A stretch of DNA of 64,000 nt, from assembly GCA_045655805.1 (NCBI GenBank), contig JAZOPZ010000013.1, positions 310,001 through 374,000 on the forward strand, in the 5' to 3' direction. This DNA comes from UBA11475 sp045655805. Lineage in GTDB: Bacteria; Bacillota; Clostridia; Christensenellales; Borkfalkiaceae. Made by a program: the position numbers and the translations under genes. Below are positions 15,684 through 25,456 of the stretch, one piece after another; position 1 is the stretch's first letter; every line of letters starts with the position of its first letter. The notes below the pieces were generated by a model. That model did no database searches and was not told the DNA's origin. It saw only the letters and a list, made by a program, of their open reading frames with translations.

Positions 15684-17732
15684 ATGAATAATAAAAGAAA
15701 ATTACCAGCATATCCGCTTTTTGTTAAAGATCCATACTTTTCAATTTGGTCACCAAACGAAATTTTAAATAAAGAAAATGTTATATATTGGTTTGGTACT
15801 GAAAAGAAAGTTTACGGTATTTTAAAAATCGACGGCGTTCCTTATGAATTTATGGGAAATAGTGGCAAAGTTGACAAAATGACGCAAACAGGTTTGAACG
15901 TTACTTCTTTTACAACAGATTATACTTTTGTGCAAGACGACGTAAAACTTTCAGTTAGCTTTGTTTCACCATTGCCACTTGATGATATGAATACACTTTC
16001 TTGTCCGGTTTGTTATATGAATTACTCAATCGACTGCGCAAGCGATCATAAATACGAAATGGCGCTTATCGTGGACGAGGTTATTTGTTATAATGATGAT
16101 CCTAGGGTTAAGGATAGAGGAACAGTTGGTGGCGTATTTAAACTTAATGGTTTTGAAAGTGCTTGGTTTGGTCTTAATAAACAAGCGCCTTTGTCAACTG
16201 CTGAAGACTGTATTTGTGCAGACTGGGGGTATTGGTACGTAACCGGTGAACGCGCTTATATCGCTAATGAAGACGGGCTTAAAGACTTTTTTGAAAATAA
16301 AGAAGAAATTAGATATACTACTCCGTATGCTCAACACACCTTTTTCCACAGAAAACAAAAGTATATCATTGGTGTAAATACTGCAAAAGACGGTAAATTA
16401 ATGCTTGCTTTTGACGACGTTACGGCAGGCAGATATTACGGCAAATACTTATACGATTATTACTATGAAGGTGGGAAGACGATTGTCGACGCTTTAGAAG
16501 AAACATTTGTTAAATCTGTTGAGATTGATAAACATCTTGCTGATTTAGACAATGATTTGCTTGAAAAGGCTGAAAAATTTGGTCCTGAATACATAAATAT
16601 TTTATATGCATCGTTAAGACAATCTATTGGTATGCATAAACTTTCTAAAGACCCAGAAGGTAATATACTGTTTATGTCTAGGGAGGCTGATTCGAATAGT
16701 TGTATTGCTACTGTTGACGTATCTTATCCGTCAATGCCGTTGTACTTGCTTTATAATACTGAATACGTAAAGGGCATGATGCGTCCGATTTTCAAATTTG
16801 CAAGAATGCCTATTTGGACGTATGATTTTGCTCCACACGACGGTGGTACTTATCCAAACTGCGACGGGCAAGTATATGGTATATTGATGCCTAACGACAA
16901 TAGATATTACGGTAACTATTCTGGTTGGAGTAACGGTCAATATAGAACACGCCCAATGCCTTATTTATATCCTGCAAATTTTGACGCGTTTGATTTTGAT
17001 AAACAAATGCCTGTTGAAGAATGTGCTAATATGATTATTATGGCAGAGGCTTGCTATGCTGTTGATGGAGATAAGCAATTCCTTGTTGAAAATATAGATT
17101 TGCTTGAAAAATGGGTAGTATACCTTGAAAAATACGGTCTTGTACCTGCTAATCAACTTTGTACCGACGACTTTGCCGGGCATTTGGACAAAAATATTAA
17201 CCTTGCAATTAAGGCAACAGTTGGTATTAAGTGCTATGCTAAAATTTGTGAGGCGCTTGGTGGTAGGGATGCTGAAGTTAAAAAGTATTCTGCTTTAGCA
17301 ACTGAATTTGCTACTAAAATTGAAGAATTTGCCGACAAGTTTAAGTGGTGTCCTATTACTTGGGATACTGACGATAGTACTTTCAGTATGAAATATAATT
17401 TAGCATTTGATAAGATTTTAAAACTTGGTTTATTCTCTAAAAAATTCTACGAAAGAGAAATGGATGCTTACGTTGAAAAATGTAATAGATACGGTGTTCC
17501 ACTTGATAGTAGGAAAGAATATTCTAAATCAGACTGGCTCGTTTGGGCTGCATCTTTAACTGATAGTAAAGAAAAGCGTGACATATTGATTAATGCTCTT
17601 AATAACTATTTAGTAGAAACTAAATCTAGAATTCCTTTTGGCGATTGGTATGAAACCGTATCTGGTGACCACGTAGAATTTGTTGCTAGAACAGTTCAAG
17701 GCGGTTGCTTTATATTGTTATTAAATGATTAG
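15684..17732 (+). CDS. Glutaminase-A-like protein (DUF5127/DUF4965/DUF1793 architecture)
   Basis: This 682-residue protein starts with LPAYPLFVKDPYFSIWSP, typical of the family that includes fungal glutaminase GtaA, and has a beta-rich N-terminal part (about 1-270) followed by an (alpha/alpha)6-barrel-like region (about 280-680; TVDVSYPSMPLYLL and EFVARTVQGGCF are recognisable). Fungal members are secreted; this one has no signal peptide. In gut bacteria such genes usually sit in glycan clusters, so a glycosidase role is as likely as glutamine hydrolysis. I chose the ATG at 15684 because GGAGG (15674-15678) precedes it. It lies 15 nt after the SGNH gene and 55 nt before lacZ. Confidence 0.85.
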   Translation: MNNKRKLPAYPLFVKDPYFSIWSPNEILNKENVIYWFGTEKKVYGILKIDGVPYEFMGNSGKVDKMTQTGLNVTSFTTDYTFVQDDVKLSVSFVSPLPLDDMNTLSCPVCYMNYSIDCASDHKYEMALIVDEVICYNDDPRVKDRGTVGGVFKLNGFESAWFGLNKQAPLSTAEDCICADWGYWYVTGERAYIANEDGLKDFFENKEEIRYTTPYAQHTFFHRKQKYIIGVNTAKDGKLMLAFDDVTAGRYYGKYLYDYYYEGGKTIVDALEETFVKSVEIDKHLADLDNDLLEKAEKFGPEYINILYASLRQSIGMHKLSKDPEGNILFMSREADSNSCIATVDVSYPSMPLYLLYNTEYVKGMMRPIFKFARMPIWTYDFAPHDGGTYPNCDGQVYGILMPNDNRYYGNYSGWSNGQYRTRPMPYLYPANFDAFDFDKQMPVEECANMIIMAEACYAVDGDKQFLVENIDLLEKWVVYLEKYGLVPANQLCTDDFAGHLDKNINLAIKATVGIKCYAKICEALGGRDAEVKKYSALATEFATKIEEFADKFKWCPITWDTDDSTFSMKYNLAFDKILKLGLFSKKFYEREMDAYVEKCNRYGVPLDSRKEYSKSDWLVWAASLTDSKEKRDILINALNNYLVETKSRIPFGDWYETVSGDHVEFVARTVQGGCFILLLND

Positions 17733-17787
17733 TAAAATACTAATAAAAATAAAAGTAATTATGTGTGGCATAATATAGGATATTTGA

Positions 17788-20571
17788 ATGAAATACGATT
17801 TACACACTAAAGAAGACGCTCAAGTTAACGTGATGCATGCTAGAGCGTACTACGTACCTTTTGAAAATGACAATATTGTTGACGATAGAAACGCATCAAC
17901 TGAATTTATTAATCTTAAAAATTGGAAATTTACTTATTTTGAAGATTTTAGTGACGCGGTTTTTGATGCGGAAGGTAAGGACGATATTATAGTTCCGTCA
18001 AATTGGCAATATTTAGGATATTCAAAGGCTGGATACGTCAATACAAAATATCCGTTCCCTTATGTTCCCGGCAAAATTTTTGCTAAAAATGCTTGTGGTG
18101 TCTATACGACCACCATTGATTTAGATTCTACAAAGGCAAATTATCTTAATTTTGAAGGTGTTGATAGCGCTTTGTATTTATTTGTTAACGGTGTTTTTGT
18201 GGGGTATTCGTCAATTTCTCACAATATTTCAGAATTTGATATCTCACCGTTTGTTAATGATAAACCTACTCAAATAAAAGTTGTCGTTCTTGAAAAGAAT
18301 TTTGCATCTTACCTTGAAGACCAAGATAAATATCGTTTAAGTGGTATTTTTAGAGAAGTTTACGTTCTTTCTAGACCAAAAGATCATATTTTTGATTATA
18401 AAATCGTTGCTAATGCTAATGGCCGTCTTGAAATTGCTCTTGATAAAAAAGCAGTTGTTAAACTTTATGATGGTGAAACTTTTATTGCTCAAAAAGAAGG
18501 TTCAAAGTTAGTTTTTAACGTAAAAAATCCAAAGTTATGGACTGCCGAAACACCTTATCTTTATAATATCGTTATTTCATATAATGGCGAATATATTAAG
18601 GAATACCTTGGCTTTAGAACGATTGAAATTAAAGATAGAGTTTTTTATCTTAACGGGCAACCTATTAAGTTTAAAGGTGTAAATAGACACTCTTCAACCG
18701 TGAACGGCTACGTTGAATCAGTTGAAGATCTCATTAAAGACTTAACGATTATGAAAGAACATAACGTTAACGCGATTAGAACTTCGCATTATCCGCCACA
18801 CCCTATTTTGCCACAACTTTGCGATAAATATGGTATTTATTTGATGGTTGAAGCAGATATTGAAACGCACGGTGTCCTTTGGCAAAATGCCGAATATAAT
18901 CACGATTATTTTAACCATATTGCCAACGATACTAGATTTAATAAACAAATTAAAAGCCGTATTATTAATATGGCTAAACGTGATAAAAACCGTCCGTCAG
19001 TTCTTATCTGGTCACTTGGTAACGAAAGTGGTTGGGGTATTAACTTTGAAGAAGCGGCTATTGAACTTAAAAAGTTAGATACTAGACCTATTCACTACGA
19101 AGGTAGTTATAACTATTTGGGGGACAACGTTTTCCAACCAGAAAGAGTTTTGGATATGTATAGTAGAATGTATCCACCTATTGATTGGTTGAAAGACTTC
19201 TCACAAACCCTTGAGTGCGACAGACCTGTGGTTTTATGCGAATATACGCACGCAATGGGTAATAGTTGCGGTGACGTTAAAGATTATTGGGACGTTATGT
19301 ATTCTGACGACGTTTATATGGGTGGTTTCGTTTGGGAATACTGTGACCACGGTGTTAAAACTGAAAATGGTTTTTTATATGGTGGTGATAACGGCGAAAT
19401 TTTGCATGATGGAAACTTCTGTGTTGACGGTTTAGTTACACCTGATAGAAAAATCCATTCAAGTTTTGAAGAAGTTAAAAAGGCTTATGAAAATTTAACC
19501 GTTGAAAGAAATGGTAATAAGCTTAAGATTACTTCAAGAAATTACTTTGCAAATCTTAAGGGCGACTTTAAGGTTGTAGTTAAAGAAGATGGCAAAGAAC
19601 TTTATTCTGAAGTTTTTGCTATCGATATCGCGCCGTTTAAGTCGCAAACCGTTGCTATAAAATTACCAAAAACTAAAGCGTATACTGCAATTTACTGGTC
19701 GTACGAAACTAATACTGACAACGGCTTGGTTAAAAAAGGTACTGAACTTGGTAAAGGCTATTTTGAAGTTGTTCCATATTCGTTTACTTCACCTATTGGT
19801 AAAGATTTTGATTACGTTATCGACGAAAAGAACGGATCTATCTCTCAAATTATCGTTGATGGTAAAAACGTTTTAGCAAGCCCGATTGAAATTAACGTAT
19901 TTAGGGCATATTTAGATAATGACGCAAGAGTGCGCGACGTTTGGAATAAGTTTGAAATCAGACATTGTTACACGATGGTTGATGAAGTTATTCAAAAGGG
20001 TAACGTAACGACCATTAAAGGTTACTACGGAGCAATGTCGTTTGGTCCATATTTGTGCTTTACAATGGAATTAACCAAAGGTGATGGTTATCTTGACGTT
20101 GACTTCACTTATAGAAGCAGGTTAAATATTCAATATTTACCACGCTTTGGGTTAAAGTTTGCATTAGATAAACAAACTAAAGTTGAATATCTTGGTCTTG
20201 GCGATGGGGAAAGTTACGTTGATAAGCATAATTACACGGTTAAAGATGTGTTTAAGTTTAGCCCAGATGAAACGCTTTGTCCGTATATTCGTCCACAAGA
20301 ATATGGTAGCCATTATTTGACTGATTACGTAAAATTTTCTAATATTGAAATTTATGCTAAAAAACCGATGTCGTTCTCGGCAATACCTTATTCGCAAGAA
20401 ATGTTAAAAGACGTTAACCACGACTTTGAACTTGTAAAAGACGGAAAAACTTACGTTTGCATTGATGCTGAACTCTCAGGTGTAGGCTCTGCATCTTGTG
20501 GCCCAGCGCTCGACAAGAAGTATTGGGCAAAACCTGGTGGTAAGTTATCTGTTAGAATTATCGTTAAATAA
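17788..20571 (+). CDS. lacZ: Beta-galactosidase, GH2, LacZ type
   Basis: This 927-residue enzyme has the full LacZ plan: an N-terminal sugar-binding domain, an immunoglobulin-like domain, the TIM-barrel catalytic domain (about 310-600) and a C-terminal beta-galactosidase small-chain domain with a super-sandwich fold. The acid/base Glu413 lies in WSLGNESGWG and the nucleophile Glu485 in CEYTHAMGN. It hydrolyses beta-galactosides such as lactose to galactose and another sugar in the cytoplasm. An AGGA Shine-Dalgarno sequence precedes the ATG. It ends the GDPD-SGNH-glutaminase-like cluster; a strong terminator follows. No permease gene is adjacent. Confidence 0.95.
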   Translation: MKYDLHTKEDAQVNVMHARAYYVPFENDNIVDDRNASTEFINLKNWKFTYFEDFSDAVFDAEGKDDIIVPSNWQYLGYSKAGYVNTKYPFPYVPGKIFAKNACGVYTTTIDLDSTKANYLNFEGVDSALYLFVNGVFVGYSSISHNISEFDISPFVNDKPTQIKVVVLEKNFASYLEDQDKYRLSGIFREVYVLSRPKDHIFDYKIVANANGRLEIALDKKAVVKLYDGETFIAQKEGSKLVFNVKNPKLWTAETPYLYNIVISYNGEYIKEYLGFRTIEIKDRVFYLNGQPIKFKGVNRHSSTVNGYVESVEDLIKDLTIMKEHNVNAIRTSHYPPHPILPQLCDKYGIYLMVEADIETHGVLWQNAEYNHDYFNHIANDTRFNKQIKSRIINMAKRDKNRPSVLIWSLGNESGWGINFEEAAIELKKLDTRPIHYEGSYNYLGDNVFQPERVLDMYSRMYPPIDWLKDFSQTLECDRPVVLCEYTHAMGNSCGDVKDYWDVMYSDDVYMGGFVWEYCDHGVKTENGFLYGGDNGEILHDGNFCVDGLVTPDRKIHSSFEEVKKAYENLTVERNGNKLKITSRNYFANLKGDFKVVVKEDGKELYSEVFAIDIAPFKSQTVAIKLPKTKAYTAIYWSYETNTDNGLVKKGTELGKGYFEVVPYSFTSPIGKDFDYVIDEKNGSISQIIVDGKNVLASPIEINVFRAYLDNDARVRDVWNKFEIRHCYTMVDEVIQKGNVTTIKGYYGAMSFGPYLCFTMELTKGDGYLDVDFTYRSRLNIQYLPRFGLKFALDKQTKVEYLGLGDGESYVDKHNYTVKDVFKFSPDETLCPYIRPQEYGSHYLTDYVKFSNIEIYAKKPMSFSAIPYSQEMLKDVNHDFELVKDGKTYVCIDAELSGVGSASCGPALDKKYWAKPGGKLSVRIIVK

Positions 20572-20580
20572 TTTTAATAT

Positions 20581-20608
20581 AAAAGCCGTTTCAAAAGAGA
20601 CGGCTTTT
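20581..20608 (+). terminator. Terminator after lacZ
   Basis: Twelve-bp arms AAAAGCCGTTTC and GAGACGGCTTTT (one G-U pair) around AAAA. Confidence 0.88.
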
Positions 20609-20675
20609 AAATTTGTTTAGATTTCTCGAAATTGGATAAAATTTATTTAGTCGTTTACTAATTTTATTTATATTC

Positions 20676-20704
20676 TTGCAAAGATGGCTAAAAAGTGTTA
20701 TTAT
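20676..20704 (+). promoter_or_regulatory. Sigma-A-type promoter of small membrane protein gene
   Basis: TTGCAA at 20676-20681, a 17-bp spacer and TATTAT at 20699-20704. The start near 20711 excludes the Shine-Dalgarno sequence of the ATG at 20719 and favours the ATG at 20731. Confidence 0.7.
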
Positions 20705-20730
20705 ATAGAGGAAAATTAATGGAGATTACT

Positions 20731-21009
20731 ATGTTAGGTTTTTTTACTTGGTGGAAGGATAGAAATATCGTTTTAAAATTAGTGTTGTTTATAATACCAC
20801 TAATAATGGCGCTTTTGTGGATACTTGGCAGTTTTACCAAATTCGATAGGCTTATTATGTTTGTCGTTGGGATGATTGTTGGTGGAATTTTAATAAATAT
20901 ATTTTTTGCACCGCAAATTTCTGCCGTAATTGATTGGTTTGCAAACGTTTTTGAGGCTATTTTTGGTTCTTCAGGAGAAAGTGCAAATTTTATTTTAGAA
21001 ATTTTATAA
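20731..21009 (+). CDS. Small membrane protein of unknown function
   Basis: I do not recognise this 92-residue protein. It opens with LGFFTWWKDRNIVLK, then has two hydrophobic segments (about residues 15-34 and 40-62) and a third, weaker amphipathic stretch near the C-terminus (VIDWFANVFEAIFG). GGAG lies 6 nt before the ATG at 20731. An in-frame ATG at 20719 would add four residues. The gene has its own promoter and a strong terminator, so it is a genuine single-gene unit. No function is assigned. Confidence 0.72.
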   Translation: MLGFFTWWKDRNIVLKLVLFIIPLIMALLWILGSFTKFDRLIMFVVGMIVGGILINIFFAPQISAVIDWFANVFEAIFGSSGESANFILEIL

Positions 21010-21013
21010 GGAT

Positions 21014-21038
21014 AAGGCGCGGATGGGCGCCTTTTTTT
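21014..21038 (+). terminator. Terminator of small membrane protein gene
   Basis: AAGGCGC and GCGCCTT around a 6-nt loop, followed by a T7 run. It ends only four bases before the ATG of the next gene. Confidence 0.88.
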
Positions 21039-21042
21039 GTTT

Positions 21043-21864
21043 ATGGATAAATTTTTAACTTTTAATATTGAAAAAGACGGTGTATTAAGAAATTTTTTAA
21101 AAGCAACGTTTTCTGAAAACATTTCAAAAAGAATAAAAACAGTTCTTGGGAATATGAAAGTTAACGGTATTCCTGTTATTGCCACGCAAAAACTAAAAAA
21201 GGGTGATGTTTTAACTATTTTTATTGCCGAAAATTCAAAGCCTTACGGATACAAAAAGGACTTGGGGTTAAAAGTTCTATATCAAGACGAGGACGTTTTG
21301 GTGGTGCAAAAACGAAAAGGTATTTGTTCTATGTCTACCAACGGGCATAGAGAAGATTGTTTATTTGCAGGGCTGGAATTTTTATTCCCAAACGAAGTTT
21401 TTAGGATAGTGACAAGACTTGACAAAGATACCGACGGTTTAGTGTTGGTGGCCCGTAATGCGTTGGCGCACTCAATATTAAACGAAAGCAAAATTGTAAA
21501 AAAATACACGGCGATGTTATCTGGACGCGTTGAAAGTGGTTTAACAATAGATGCGCCAATTGCTAGAGGTGAAGGTATTATTCGGATAGTGGCGGAAGAT
21601 GGGCAAAACGCAATTACAAAACTAAAAGTATTAAAATATTGTGAAGAAAATACTCTAGCGGAACTTGAACTTTTGACGGGTAGAACTCATCAAATTAGAG
21701 TGCACACTTCGTATATCGGTCACCCAATAGTTGGAGACACACTTTACGGTTTTGGTAATGGCGATTACAACAGTGGACAGATGCTTACTTGTACTTATTT
21801 ATGTTTTGAGCAACCTTTTACTAAAAAGAAGATAGAGATTTCTTGTGGTTTTAACGAAAAGTAA
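21043..21864 (+). CDS. RluA-family RNA pseudouridine synthase
   Basis: This 273-residue protein has an N-terminal S4-like region (about 1-75) and an RluA catalytic domain with RLDKDTDGLVLVARN, where the Asp after Lys is the catalytic residue, and GRTHQIRVH. It converts uridines in rRNA or tRNA to pseudouridine; which RluA/C/D subgroup cannot be settled. The start is unusual: the ATG at 21043 lies right after the upstream terminator with no Shine-Dalgarno sequence and no promoter box at the leaderless distance. The T-rich stretch before it may serve for initiation, or the terminator may be partly read through. Confidence 0.92.
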   Translation: MDKFLTFNIEKDGVLRNFLKATFSENISKRIKTVLGNMKVNGIPVIATQKLKKGDVLTIFIAENSKPYGYKKDLGLKVLYQDEDVLVVQKRKGICSMSTNGHREDCLFAGLEFLFPNEVFRIVTRLDKDTDGLVLVARNALAHSILNESKIVKKYTAMLSGRVESGLTIDAPIARGEGIIRIVAEDGQNAITKLKVLKYCEENTLAELELLTGRTHQIRVHTSYIGHPIVGDTLYGFGNGDYNSGQMLTCTYLCFEQPFTKKKIEISCGFNEK

Positions 21865-21893
21865 AAAAAGTTTGTTTTTTTACTTATTGAAGA

Positions 21894-21922
21894 TTGCATT
21901 TTTTCTCAAAAAGTATTAAAAT
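21894..21922 (+). promoter_or_regulatory. Sigma-A-type promoter of nadE
   Basis: TTGCAT at 21894-21899, a 17-bp spacer and TAAAAT at 21917-21922. Confidence 0.7.
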
Positions 21923-21967
21923 TTAGATAACTAAAAATCGTTGTTTTTTCAAAAAGGGAAGAATTTT

Positions 21968-23875
21968 ATGAAAAATGGATTTATTAAAGTAGGTGCTTTT
22001 ACAAAAAAGGTTAAAGTTGGTGAAGTTGGTTTTAATCAAAAAAGCATAGTAGATGGTGTTTTGCAGGCAAGCAATTTAGGTGTTAAACTTTTAGCGTTTC
22101 CGGAACTTGCCTTAAGTGGCGCAACTGCAGGCGATTTGTTTACTATGCGCAATTTTATCGAAAAAAATAAATCCGCTATAGTTAATATTGCGGACGAAAC
22201 AAAATCTTGCGATACGATTTTTGTTTTTGGTGCGCCTTTTGAAAAGGATGCCTTATTATATGACTGCGCTTTCGTTGTATACAAAGGTGAGGTGTTGGGT
22301 ATAGTTCCAAAAATGTATTTAGCGAATTTTAAGGAAAATAGTGATTCTAGATGGTTCGCCGTTCCAACTTTTGAAGGTTCATTTGTAGACCTTTTTGGTA
22401 AAAAAATTCCTTTTGGAAGTAATTTGATTTTCAAAAATAGCAATTTTAATGATTTTTCTTTTACTGTTGAGGTTGGTGATGTGTATTCTTCACCAAAAAA
22501 TAATATTATTGATAAAGCAATCAATGGAGCAACGATTGTTGTTAATATCGGCGCAAGTTCCGAAGTGATTGGTTCAAAAGATTATCGTCGTAACGCTATA
22601 ATGGCGGAATCTGCAAAAAATGTTTGTGGATTTATTCGAGCAAGTGCTGGCAGTGGTGAAAGTACGACGGATTGCGTGTACGCTGGGCATAATCTTATTG
22701 TTGAAAATGGTAAGATTTTAGTAGAAAGTGAAATATTTAATAATTCACTTATAACGACGGAAATTGACGTTGATTTTTTACAGGTTGAGCGAGCAAAAAT
22801 TTTTAAATCGGTTTGTGTCGAAAAAACAAATATTTATACTATTTCGTTTGATATGAAAATTTCGGAAACTGAATTATCAAGACAGTATTCAAAAACACCG
22901 TTTGTGCCGACTGATGCTAAAACACTTGGTGAGCGTGCTGTTGACATAATAAATATGCAAGTTGAGGGATTGAAAACTAGAATTTCTCACACAAACGCAA
23001 AAAGTGTTGTTATTGGACTTTCTGGTGGTCTTGATTCGACTCTGGCGTTACTTGTCGCACATAAATCAATGATTGCGCTAGGTCGTGACGTTAAAGATAT
23101 TATTGGCGTCACAATGCCGTGTTTTGGTACAACTTCAAGAACTTTAACCAATACCATTGCTCTTGCAAAATGTTTGGGAGTTACGCTTAAAAAGATTGAT
23201 ATTTCAAAGGCTGTTACCAGACATTTAAAGGATATAAAACATCCACTTGATTTATATGACGTTACTTTTGAAAATGCTCAAGCGCGTGAACGCACTCAAG
23301 TCATTATGGATATCGCAAATATGACCAATGGTTTTGTGCTTGGAACGGGGGATTTATCGGAATTAGCGCTTGGTTGGGCTACTTACAACGGTGATCATAT
23401 GTCAATGTATGGAGTTAATTCTTCCGTGCCAAAAACACTGGTTAAATATCTCGTAAGACATTTTGCTATAAATTCTAAACCAAAATTGAAAGCCGTATTG
23501 TTTGATATACTTGATACGCCGGTGAGCCCTGAACTTTTGCCTGCTGTTGATGGTGAAATTTCTCAAAAGACAGAAGAAATTGTAGGTCCGTACGTTTTGC
23601 ACGACTTCTTTTTGCACGCATTTGTTCGAATGGGTTATTCTCCAAAAAAGATTTATCGTATTGCAAAATATGTGTTTGAGACGGATTTTTCGGATGATGT
23701 TATATTAAAATGGCTCAAAACTTTTGTTAGAAGATTTTTTACGCAACAATTTAAACGTTCGTGTGTTCCCGATGGGGTAAAGATAGGTAGCGTTGCGTTG
23801 TCTCCACGTGGAGATTGGCGTATGCCGAGTGATGCCCACGCTAAAATTTGGCTTGATGAATTAGAAAATTTATGA
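21968..23875 (+). CDS. nadE: NAD+ synthetase, glutamine-dependent architecture with a catalytic-Cys-less glutaminase domain
   Basis: This 635-residue protein has an N-terminal nitrilase-like domain (about 1-285) and a C-terminal NAD+ synthetase domain with the P-loop SGGLDSTLALL (near 350) and GTGDLSELALGWATYNGDHMS. The synthetase half makes NAD+ from deamido-NAD+, ATP and ammonia and looks intact. In the nitrilase half the Glu (AFPELALSG) and Lys (GIVPKMYL) of the triad are present. The usual EICED motif, however, reads EVGDV, with Gly170 (GGT at 22475) at the nucleophile Cys position; flanking blocks align without gaps. I infer that it cannot use glutamine and depends on free ammonia. AAAGGGA precedes the ATG. 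It overlaps the next gene by 4 nt. Confidence 0.94.
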   Translation: MKNGFIKVGAFTKKVKVGEVGFNQKSIVDGVLQASNLGVKLLAFPELALSGATAGDLFTMRNFIEKNKSAIVNIADETKSCDTIFVFGAPFEKDALLYDCAFVVYKGEVLGIVPKMYLANFKENSDSRWFAVPTFEGSFVDLFGKKIPFGSNLIFKNSNFNDFSFTVEVGDVYSSPKNNIIDKAINGATIVVNIGASSEVIGSKDYRRNAIMAESAKNVCGFIRASAGSGESTTDCVYAGHNLIVENGKILVESEIFNNSLITTEIDVDFLQVERAKIFKSVCVEKTNIYTISFDMKISETELSRQYSKTPFVPTDAKTLGERAVDIINMQVEGLKTRISHTNAKSVVIGLSGGLDSTLALLVAHKSMIALGRDVKDIIGVTMPCFGTTSRTLTNTIALAKCLGVTLKKIDISKAVTRHLKDIKHPLDLYDVTFENAQARERTQVIMDIANMTNGFVLGTGDLSELALGWATYNGDHMSMYGVNSSVPKTLVKYLVRHFAINSKPKLKAVLFDILDTPVSPELLPAVDGEISQKTEEIVGPYVLHDFFLHAFVRMGYSPKKIYRIAKYVFETDFSDDVILKWLKTFVRRFFTQQFKRSCVPDGVKIGSVALSPRGDWRMPSDAHAKIWLDELENL

Positions 23876-25419
23876 TAACCCTTAATAATATTAGATTAAA
23901 CATAGGTGAAGATAACGACGTTTTGTTACAAAAATGTTGTAAAAAAGCAAACGTTTCTGTTGAAAAAATTAAATATTTTAAAATATTAAAAAAGTCGCTT
24001 GACGCTAGAAAAAAGAACGATATTCATTACGTTTGTTCGGTTGAATTTGCTTTTTCTTCGCCAAAAAATTGCGAACAAAAAACGGATAGTTATAATTATC
24101 CTCAAGAAACTGTAGTAGTTGTTGGAAGTGGTCCTGCAGGTTTATTTTGTTCGTTAATTCTTGCGAGACAAGGATTTAAGCCGTTGGTTATTGAACGAGG
24201 TAGTTCTGTTGATGATCGTAAGGCTGAAATTGATAAATTTATAAAAACTAGGGTGTTAAATACCGAGTGTAATATTCAATTTGGCGAAGGTGGTGCAGGA
24301 ACTTTTTCCGACGGTAAATTAAATACTGGAGTAAAATCGCTCGATAAGGCCTTTGTTTTGGACGAATTTTTCAAACACGGAGCAAATGAAGACGTAACTT
24401 ATCTTAATAAACCACACATTGGGAGCGACGTTTTACCGATTGTTGTTAAAAATATTCGTGAAGAAATCATCTCATTAGGTGGAGAATTTGTTTTTGACGC
24501 TTGCTTTGACGATTTAACGATTGAAGACAACAAAGTAATTAATGTTGTTTATACTAAAAAAGGCAAAAAAACGGTTGTTTCCGTTGCTGAATTAGTCGTT
24601 GCCATTGGACACTCTGCCCGTGATACTTATAAAATGCTTTTTGATAAAGGACTGTCAATGGAAAAGAAAGATATGGCAATCGGCTTTAGGGTAGAGCATT
24701 TGCAGGCAAGTATCAATGAGGCGCAGTACGGTAAAAATTATGACAAAAGGTTACCTGTTGCTGATTATAAACTTACTTCTTCTGTTGGAGAAAGGGGTGT
24801 TTTTACTTTTTGTATGTGCCCAGGTGGGTTTGTTATGCCTGCGACGAGTAACAACGGTGCAGTTGTGACTAATGGTATGAGTAATTATTTGCGTGAAGGA
24901 AAAAATGCAAACAGCGCAGTAGTTGTTCAAGTCAAAAAAGAAGACTACGGTGAGCACGTTTTGTCAGGAATAGATTTTGTTGAAGATTTAGAAAAACGTG
25001 CGTTTTTACTTGGTGGAAGTGATTATTCGGCGCCTTGTCAACTTTTAGGAGACTTTATCGAAGGAAGACCTAGTAAAACGTTTGGTAGGGTAAAACCAAC
25101 TTATCCACTTGGTGTTAAATTTGTTGACTTAAATGAGTTGTTGCCACAATACTTATCAACGCCTATTAAAATGGCTTTTTTGGATATGGAGAAAAGGCTA
25201 AATGGCTTTGCTGATAAAGACGCTGTACTAACAGCAATTGAAACTAGAACGTCTTCTCCTGTTAGAATAATTAGGGGAGAAAATTATTCTTCTTTAACGG
25301 TAGAAAATCTTTATCCTTCGGGGGAAGTCGGCTATGCTGGTGGTATAATGAGTAGTGCTTTAGACGGAATATCAGTTGCTCGTGCTATTATGAAAAAATA
25401 CAAGAAAAATACTGATTAA
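23872..25419 (+). CDS. FAD-dependent oxidoreductase, COG2509 type
   Basis: This 515-residue flavoprotein has a short N-terminal domain (about 1-75), then the FAD-binding motif VVVVGSGPAGLFCS (near 85), an IERG end to the first beta-alpha-beta unit, and the family block QFGEGGAGTFSDGKLNTG (near 140). The C-terminus keeps GYAGGIMSSALDGISVARAI, the second FAD contact. Members are widespread in Firmicutes but their substrate is not established. It starts in the ATGA overlap with nadE, so the two are translationally coupled; a functional link to NAD(P) metabolism is plausible but not shown. Confidence 0.9.
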   Translation: MITLNNIRLNIGEDNDVLLQKCCKKANVSVEKIKYFKILKKSLDARKKNDIHYVCSVEFAFSSPKNCEQKTDSYNYPQETVVVVGSGPAGLFCSLILARQGFKPLVIERGSSVDDRKAEIDKFIKTRVLNTECNIQFGEGGAGTFSDGKLNTGVKSLDKAFVLDEFFKHGANEDVTYLNKPHIGSDVLPIVVKNIREEIISLGGEFVFDACFDDLTIEDNKVINVVYTKKGKKTVVSVAELVVAIGHSARDTYKMLFDKGLSMEKKDMAIGFRVEHLQASINEAQYGKNYDKRLPVADYKLTSSVGERGVFTFCMCPGGFVMPATSNNGAVVTNGMSNYLREGKNANSAVVVQVKKEDYGEHVLSGIDFVEDLEKRAFLLGGSDYSAPCQLLGDFIEGRPSKTFGRVKPTYPLGVKFVDLNELLPQYLSTPIKMAFLDMEKRLNGFADKDAVLTAIETRTSSPVRIIRGENYSSLTVENLYPSGEVGYAGGIMSSALDGISVARAIMKKYKKNTD

Positions 25420-25456
25420 ATTAAAATAAATTATTTCAAACATAATAGGTGATTAA

